Source of the DNA: Solirubrobacterales bacterium
GTDB taxonomy: Bacteria > Actinomycetota > Thermoleophilia > Solirubrobacterales > Solirubrobacteraceae
Length of the DNA stretch: 33,538 bases
Direction: 5' to 3'
Assembly (NCBI GenBank): GCA_025964155.1
Contig: JAOPZJ010000138.1
Coordinates: 1 to 33,538 of the forward strand
Shown: positions 26,201 through 33,538 of the stretch, one piece after another
Layout: every line of letters begins with the position of its first letter
How positions within the stretch are numbered: the stretch's first letter is position 1
Program-made: the position numbers and the translations under genes
The notes under the pieces: model-generated
What the model was told of the DNA's origin: nothing
Database searches by the model: none
The model's input: the letters and a program-made list of their open reading frames with translations, nothing else

Positions 26201-27088
26201 ATGCGTGTGGGATATCTCGGCCCGGAGGGGACGTTCTCCCACGAGGCGCTCCTCGCCGCGGGGCTCACGGACATCGAGCCGGTGGCGCTGGCCAGCGTGC
26301 ACGACGTCGTCGTCGCGGTCCAGGACGGCGCGGTGCGCCGCGGGATCGTGCCGATCGAGAACGCCCTGGAGGGGGCGATCAACGCGACCCTCGACGCGCT
26401 GGCCTTCGACGCCCCGGACGTCGTCATCTCCGGGGAGCTCGTGCTCGGCATCCATCACCTCCTCCTCGCAGCAGGCCCCGTGGCCCTCGAGGAGCTCGAG
26501 GTCGTCGTGTCCCACCCGCAGCCGCTGGCGCAGTGCGCGCGGACGCTGCGGCAGCTCGCACCGCAGGCCACGCCCGTCGTCGCCTCATCCACGGCGCAGG
26601 CCGTCCGGGACGTCGTGACCCAGGGGGGCCCGCGCGGGGCGATCGGCACCGCCGCCGCCGCGCGGCTCTACGGCGCGCACGTGCTCGCCGAGGGTCTGGA
26701 GGACGAGCCGGGCAACGCGACGCGCTTCGTCTGGCTCGCGCGCGCCGAGGACGGCGCCGCGGCCGCGGTGCTCCAGGACGGCGCACACGCCAGGACCTCG
26801 GTCGTCTTCCACGGCCACGGCGACGGGACCCCGGGGTGGCTCGTGCGCTGCTTGTCGGAGTTCGCGTCCCGCAGCGTGAACCTCACCAAGATCGAGTCCA
26901 GGCCGTTGCGATCGGCCCTGGGGCACTACCTTTTTCACGTGGATCTCGAGGGCCGCGCCGCGGACGATGCCGTCGCCGACGCCGTCGCCGCGCTGGCGAC
27001 GCACTGTGAAGAAGTCAGGATCCTTGGGACCTACGCCGTCGCGGGCGCTACCATTCGCGCCAATCATGGGGGGAACGACACCACCTGA
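26201..27088 (+). CDS. pheA: Prephenate dehydratase
   Basis: MRVGYLGPEGTFSHEAL...GIVPIENALEGAINATLDAL...GAIGTAAAARLYG...NATRFVWLAR...NLTKIESRPLRSALGHYLFHVDLEG (ACT domain). Confidence 0.95.
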   Translation: MRVGYLGPEGTFSHEALLAAGLTDIEPVALASVHDVVVAVQDGAVRRGIVPIENALEGAINATLDALAFDAPDVVISGELVLGIHHLLLAAGPVALEELEVVVSHPQPLAQCARTLRQLAPQATPVVASSTAQAVRDVVTQGGPRGAIGTAAAARLYGAHVLAEGLEDEPGNATRFVWLARAEDGAAAAVLQDGAHARTSVVFHGHGDGTPGWLVRCLSEFASRSVNLTKIESRPLRSALGHYLFHVDLEGRAADDAVADAVAALATHCEEVRILGTYAVAGATIRANHGGNDTT

Positions 27089-27668
27089 CCCAGTGCCGTT
27101 CACGTCGCTTCCGGAGCACCGGCGACGTGGACGCGATGGTGGCCGGGTGCTGGTTCTCAACGCCACGTTCGAGCCGATCAACGTCTGCACGGTCCGCCGC
27201 GCCGCCGTCCTGCTGCTGAAGGAGAAGGCGGAGGTGATCGAGGGCGGCACCAGCGAACTGCGCTCCGAGCTCACCTCGATGGTCCGCCCACTCGTCATCC
27301 GCCTGCTGGCGTTCGTCAAGCTCCCACGCGACCGCCACCGCCGCAAGATCACGCGGCGTGCGGTCTTCGCCCGGGACGACTGGACGTGTCAGTACTGCGG
27401 CACGCGCACCGGCCTGACGGTCGACCACGTGATTCCACGTTCCAAGGGCGGCTCCTCGGACTGGAGCAACATCGTCGCGTGCTGCGCGCCGTGCAACCGC
27501 CGCAAGGGCGACCGCCTGCCCAAGCAGGCGAACATGCATCCCGCCAGCGTCCCAGGCCCACCGAGTCCGAACGTGTTCATCCAGGTCGCCAGCCCCCGGA
27601 TCCCCGTGGCGTGGCAGCGCTGGCTGCCTGACCTCAGGACGAGCACGGCGATCCCCGACGCTGCCTGA
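27066..27668 (+). CDS. HNH endonuclease family protein (start at ATG 27066; 23-bp overlap with pheA)
   Basis: VLVLNATFEPINVCTVRRAAVLLLKEKAEVIE...RRAVFARDDWTCQYCGTRTGLTVDHVIPRSKGGSSDWSNIVACCAPCNRRKGDRLP. Confidence 0.92.
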   Translation: MGGTTPPDPVPFTSLPEHRRRGRDGGRVLVLNATFEPINVCTVRRAAVLLLKEKAEVIEGGTSELRSELTSMVRPLVIRLLAFVKLPRDRHRRKITRRAVFARDDWTCQYCGTRTGLTVDHVIPRSKGGSSDWSNIVACCAPCNRRKGDRLPKQANMHPASVPGPPSPNVFIQVASPRIPVAWQRWLPDLRTSTAIPDAA

Positions 27669-27672
27669 TCGA

Positions 27673-27687
27673 ACCCCGGCGCGGGGT
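27673..27687. other. Short hairpin ACCCCG-GCG-CGGGGT after the HNH stop codon
   Basis: Perfect 6-bp arms. Confidence 0.35.
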
Positions 27688-27730
27688 GAGAAGCCAGCAG
27701 GCGACGAAGCCGCTAGGCGAGGATTTCGCA

Positions 27731-27760
27731 CGAAGGGCCCCGTCGACACGGGGCCCTTCG
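27731..27760. terminator. Strong hairpin CGAAGGGCCCCGT-CGAC-ACGGGGCCCTTCG, probable bidirectional terminator between HNH and gyrA
   Basis: Perfect 13-bp arms with a 4-nt loop in the convergent intergenic region; only a short T stretch follows. Confidence 0.75.
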
Positions 27761-27876
27761 CGCACATCTTTGACTGGAAGCATCGACCGACCATGCTCGC
27801 CGGGGGGACCAAGATCCGGCAGTCGATCGAAGGGTGGCCCGGGTTGGATTCCGCAGAGCGGCTCCAGCCATCCGGC

Positions 27877-27933
27877 TTAGCGGCCGGTCACCTCCAGGGT
27901 CCCGCAAACACTGTGACTACAGATTTGGACCAC
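27877..27933 (-). other. Possible Cys-containing micro-ORF (MVQICSHSVCGTLEVTGR) in an SD-like/structured element downstream of gyrA
   Basis: GTG at 27933 to TAA at 27877-27879; region contains AGAAAGGAGGTGGTCC and CTGGAGGTGACC on the minus strand. Confidence 0.25.
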
Positions 27934-28037
27934 CTCCTTTCTCTGGTGAGGAAACGATATCAATGGCCCGGACGGAACTGCGCCGGTTCCTGTGACCGGG
28001 CGCACCGGCGCAGGCTCGCCGATCGTGACCTCGCCAG

Positions 28038-30608
28038 CTACGCCCCGTCGGTGCCCTCCGGTCCACCATCCGGCGCATCGAGATCGGCACTGGGCGTGTC
28101 GATGACAACACCGTCGGGGTCGGTCGGCTCGATGCCCTGCAGCGGGACGTCCACCGCGGAGCTGTCGGACTCGACCACGAGCGCGACCGCTGACACGCGG
28201 TCGTCGTCCTTGAGGTTCATGACCCGGACACCGGTCGCGGACCGGCCCTGCTGGGAGATCCCGCGGACCGCGGTGCGCTGCACCATGCCGCCTTCGGAGA
28301 TGAAGACGAGCTCGTGGTGGGCCTTGACGACGAGCGCGCCGGCGAGGCCGCCCTTCGTCTGCGTCAAGCCGATCGTCTTGACGCCCTTGGCCCCGCGCTG
28401 GGTCTTGCGGTACTGCTCGATCTTCGTGCGCTTGCCATAGCCGTTCTCGGTCACGACGAGCAAGTCCTGCTCGTCGCGGGCCACGTCCATGGCGATGACC
28501 TCGCCACCCGACCCGACGTCCATGCCGCGCACGCCGGAGGTGTCGCGACCCATCGAGCGGGCGTCGTCCTCGGCGAACCGGACGGTGAGGCCGGCCCGGG
28601 AGACCATGATGACCTCGTCGCCCTCGTCGACGTTCCGTACGGCGACGAGCTCGTCGTCGTCGCGGATCTTGATCGCGATGATGCCGTCGGCCTTGATCGG
28701 CGTGTTGTACGCCTGCAGGTCGGTCTTCTTCACCGTGCCGGACTTCGTCGCGAAGATGAGCGACTTCGTCTCCTCGAACTTGCGCGTCGAGAGCACCGAC
28801 TGGATCCGCTCGCCCTCGCGCAGCGGGAGGATGTTCACCAGCGCGCGGCCCTTGGCGGTGCGCTGTGCCTCGGGCAGCTCGTAGACCTTCGAGCGGTAGA
28901 CCTTGCCGCGGTTGGAGAAGAAGAGCAGGAAGTCGTGTGACGAGCACACGAAGAGGTGCTCGATGAAGTCGCCGTCCTTCATGTCCATCCCGGTGACCCC
29001 GCGCCCGCCGCGCTGCTGCTGGCGGTACGTCGCCAAGGGGAGGGATTTGATGTAGCCGGTCTTCGTGATCGTGATGACCATCTGCTGGTCGGCGATCAGG
29101 TCCTCGATGTCGAGGTCGTCCTCGGTGGGGGAGATGAGGGTGCGGCGCTCGTCGCCGTAGGCCTCCATGATCTCCGTCAGCTCCTCCTTGATGAGGGCAA
29201 GGACGGCGGCCTCGTCCCCGAGCAGGCCGCGCAGCTCCGCGATGCGCTCGGTGACATCGGCGTGCTCCTGCTTGATGGCGTCGCTCTCGAGCGCCGTCAG
29301 CTGCGACAGGCGCAGGGCGAGGATCGCCTCGGCCTGGATCGTGCTGAGCGAAAAGCGCTCGATGAGCTGGGCGCGCGCGGTCTCGCGGTCCTTGGAAGAC
29401 CGGATGAGGTTGATGATCGCGTCGAGGTTGTCCAGCGCGATGAGCAGGCCCTCGAGGACGTGCGCGCGGGCCTCCTTCTGCCCGAGCTCGTACTTCGCCC
29501 GGCGCACAACGACCTCGCGCTGGTGCACCACGTAGGCGTGGATGACGTCGCGCAGCCCGAGGGTCTTCGGGACGCCGTCGACGAGCGCGACCATGTTCAC
29601 GCCGAACGTGGACTGCATCGCCGTGTGCTTGAAGAGCTTGTTCAGCGCGACCTTCGGCAGCACGTCGCGCTTGAGCTCGATGACGAGGCGCATGCCGTGG
29701 CGATCGGACTCGTCACGGATGTCGGAGATCTCCGACAGCTTCTTGTCGTGGACGAGGTCGGCGATCTTCGTGATGAGACCGCCGTCACCGCCCTTCTTCA
29801 CCTGGAAGGGCAGCTCGGTGACGATCAGCGCCTCCTTGCCGCGCCCGATGTCCTCGACGCCGACCTGGGCACGCACGCGGACCCGGCCGCGGCCGGTCTC
29901 GTACGCGTCACGGATGCCGCCGTAGCCGAGGATCACGCCCCCGGTGGGGAAGTCCGGCCCCTTCATGTGCACCATCAACCCGTCGAGTGAGATCTCCGGG
30001 TCGTCGATGTAGGCGATCGTCGCCCCGATGACCTCGCGCAGGTTGTGCGGCGGGATGTTCGTGGCCATCCCGACGGCGATGCCGGACGAGCCGTTGACCA
30101 GCAGGTTCGGGAAGCGCGAGGGCAGGACCAGCGGCTCACGACGAGAGCCGTCGTAGTTCGGGGCGAAGTCGACCGTGTCCATGTCCAGGTCACGGAGCAT
30201 CTCCGTGGCCATCCGCGTCAGCCGCGCCTCGGTGTACCGCATGGCCGCGGCGGGATCGTCGTCGACCGAGCCGAAGTTGCCCTGCCCGTCGACGAGCGGA
30301 TAGCGCAAGGAGAACTCCTGCGCCATGCGGACGAGCGTGTCGTAGATCGACGAGTCGCCATGGGGGTGGTAGTTGCCCATGACCTCCCCGACGATCTTCG
30401 CGCACTTGGAATACGGGCGGTTGGGCTGCAGGCCCAGATCGTTCATGCCGTACAGCACGCGACGGTGGACGGGCTTGAGCCCATCCCGCACGTCGGGCAG
30501 CGCGCGGCCCACGATGACGGACATCGCGTAGTCCAGGTACGCGCTCTTCATCTCGTCTTCGAGGGCGCGCGGCTCGATGTTGCCGCCGTCGATCACGTCA
30601 AAGGACAT
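28038..30608 (-). CDS. gyrA: DNA gyrase subunit A
   Basis: [40 protein letters not shown]...[51 protein letters not shown]-terminal beta-pinwheel. Confidence 0.99.
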   Translation of the reverse strand: MSFDVIDGGNIEPRALEDEMKSAYLDYAMSVIVGRALPDVRDGLKPVHRRVLYGMNDLGLQPNRPYSKCAKIVGEVMGNYHPHGDSSIYDTLVRMAQEFSLRYPLVDGQGNFGSVDDDPAAAMRYTEARLTRMATEMLRDLDMDTVDFAPNYDGSRREPLVLPSRFPNLLVNGSSGIAVGMATNIPPHNLREVIGATIAYIDDPEISLDGLMVHMKGPDFPTGGVILGYGGIRDAYETGRGRVRVRAQVGVEDIGRGKEALIVTELPFQVKKGGDGGLITKIADLVHDKKLSEISDIRDESDRHGMRLVIELKRDVLPKVALNKLFKHTAMQSTFGVNMVALVDGVPKTLGLRDVIHAYVVHQREVVVRRAKYELGQKEARAHVLEGLLIALDNLDAIINLIRSSKDRETARAQLIERFSLSTIQAEAILALRLSQLTALESDAIKQEHADVTERIAELRGLLGDEAAVLALIKEELTEIMEAYGDERRTLISPTEDDLDIEDLIADQQMVITITKTGYIKSLPLATYRQQQRGGRGVTGMDMKDGDFIEHLFVCSSHDFLLFFSNRGKVYRSKVYELPEAQRTAKGRALVNILPLREGERIQSVLSTRKFEETKSLIFATKSGTVKKTDLQAYNTPIKADGIIAIKIRDDDELVAVRNVDEGDEVIMVSRAGLTVRFAEDDARSMGRDTSGVRGMDVGSGGEVIAMDVARDEQDLLVVTENGYGKRTKIEQYRKTQRGAKGVKTIGLTQTKGGLAGALVVKAHHELVFISEGGMVQRTAVRGISQQGRSATGVRVMNLKDDDRVSAVALVVESDSSAVDVPLQGIEPTDPDGVVIDTPSADLDAPDGGPEGTDGA

Positions 30609-30650
30609 GTGTCACCTGCTTTGTCGGAAGGGGCTCGAGGGCACGCGTCA

Positions 30651-33157
<2,507 letters not shown>

Positions 33158-33194
33158 GCACAACAGGGTGCTCAAACCTTGGGCGTAAGAGTGT

Positions 33195-33222
33195 AAAAAG
33201 ACCTGCAAAATAGCGTCTTTTT
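33195..33222 (-). terminator. Terminator-like hairpin AAAAAGAC-N12-GTCTTTTT immediately after dciA
   Basis: Perfect 8-bp arms ending in a T-run, 2 nt past the dciA stop codon. Confidence 0.7.
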
Positions 33223-33224
33223 GG

Positions 33225-33538
33225 CTACGGACGACGTCTTGGACCACGCTGGCGGGCCCAGGCGGCGGACTCGGTACCCCGGCAGCGCAGCTCGCGCACC
33301 GTTTCCGGCCCCAATTCGGCGTTTAAGCGCTCGATCACCTCGTACGACAGGAGGTCGACCTCCTGGGCCCAGACGGCGGCGTCGCAGCTCACCGTGACAA
33401 CGCCGTCCGGGCTCATCGCGGTGGGGGTCGCGTGCGGGGCAACGCCTTCACCCACGGCTGCCGGCCAGATCCGCTGCAGGCGGGCCAGCGGCGTCTGCGG
33501 CTCCACGCGGGCGACGATCCCCTCCAAGGCCGAGCCGA
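33225..33538 (-). CDS. dciA: DciA/DUF721 family protein (partial, runs off window edge)
   Basis: PQTPLARLQRIWPAAVGEGVAPHATPTAMSPDGVVTVSCDAAVWAQEVDLLSYEVIERLNAELGPETVRELRCR; upstream of gyrB. Confidence 0.88.
   Translation of the reverse strand, partial: GSALEGIVARVEPQTPLARLQRIWPAAVGEGVAPHATPTAMSPDGVVTVSCDAAVWAQEVDLLSYEVIERLNAELGPETVRELRCRGTESAAWARQRGPRRRP

Noticed and set aside
27066-27668. HNH gene as part of a phage-defence system
   Set aside because: No partner methyltransferase, helicase, sensor or mobile context nearby; neighbours are pheA and gyrA.
27840-27860. Possible tRNA T-loop (GGGTTGGATTCC)
   Set aside because: Does not fit GTTCRANYC and no acceptor, D or anticodon arms could be assembled around it.
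27713-27907. 64-aa minus-strand ORF spanning the hairpin at 27731-27760
   Set aside because: Runs straight through the strong hairpin and has no recognisable motifs; the non-coding or micro-ORF reading is preferred.
28956-29990. 344-aa plus-strand ORF
   Set aside because: Antisense shadow of gyrA with no recognisable motifs.
28038-30608. Fluoroquinolone-resistance substitution in GyrA
   Set aside because: QRDR reads [10 protein letters not shown] with Ser and Asp at the E. coli 83/87-equivalent positions, i.e. the residues usually associated with susceptibility.

Overview
High-GC actinobacterial-type chromosomal window. The protein content suggests Thermoleophilia/Solirubrobacterales, but that is inference. 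Gene density is high and I found no rRNA, tRNA, CRISPR or recognisable mobile element. Blocks, left to right: (1) a compact flagellar cluster: partial FliK-like gene (-), flgF, flgG, short FlgJ-like ORF, flgN, flgK, flgL, fliW, csrA and a short flagellin; (2) a TetR regulator, small membrane protein, secreted cupredoxin and truncated DsbA-family ORF, then a transmembrane Ser/Thr kinase with a non-PASTA ectodomain; (3) trmO, a metB-like gene, cbs with a divergent Lrp/AsnC regulator, and a GYD-domain gene; (4) a cell-wall/signalling operon on the minus strand: fhaA-fhaB-pstP-rodA-pbpA-pknB(PASTA)-ddl, with a second polytopic kinase upstream; (5) a CARDB-like anchored protein, DUF4446, pheA and an HNH endonuclease; (6) the origin-proximal gyrA, gyrB and dciA genes on the minus strand. 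Most coding content is ordinary. The most interesting signals are non-coding or architectural: a terminator-like hairpin with an alternative pairing in the gyrB leader; an unexplained structured element with a 16S-3'-end/super-Shine-Dalgarno-like match between the HNH gene and gyrA; a recurrent CCGAYC promoter-like motif upstream of flagellar units; a perfect 20-bp direct repeat at the flgG start; and compact divergent, apparently leaderless promoters. I found no convincing new multi-gene system. All calls come from reading the sequence and ORF track; no searches or folding programs were run.
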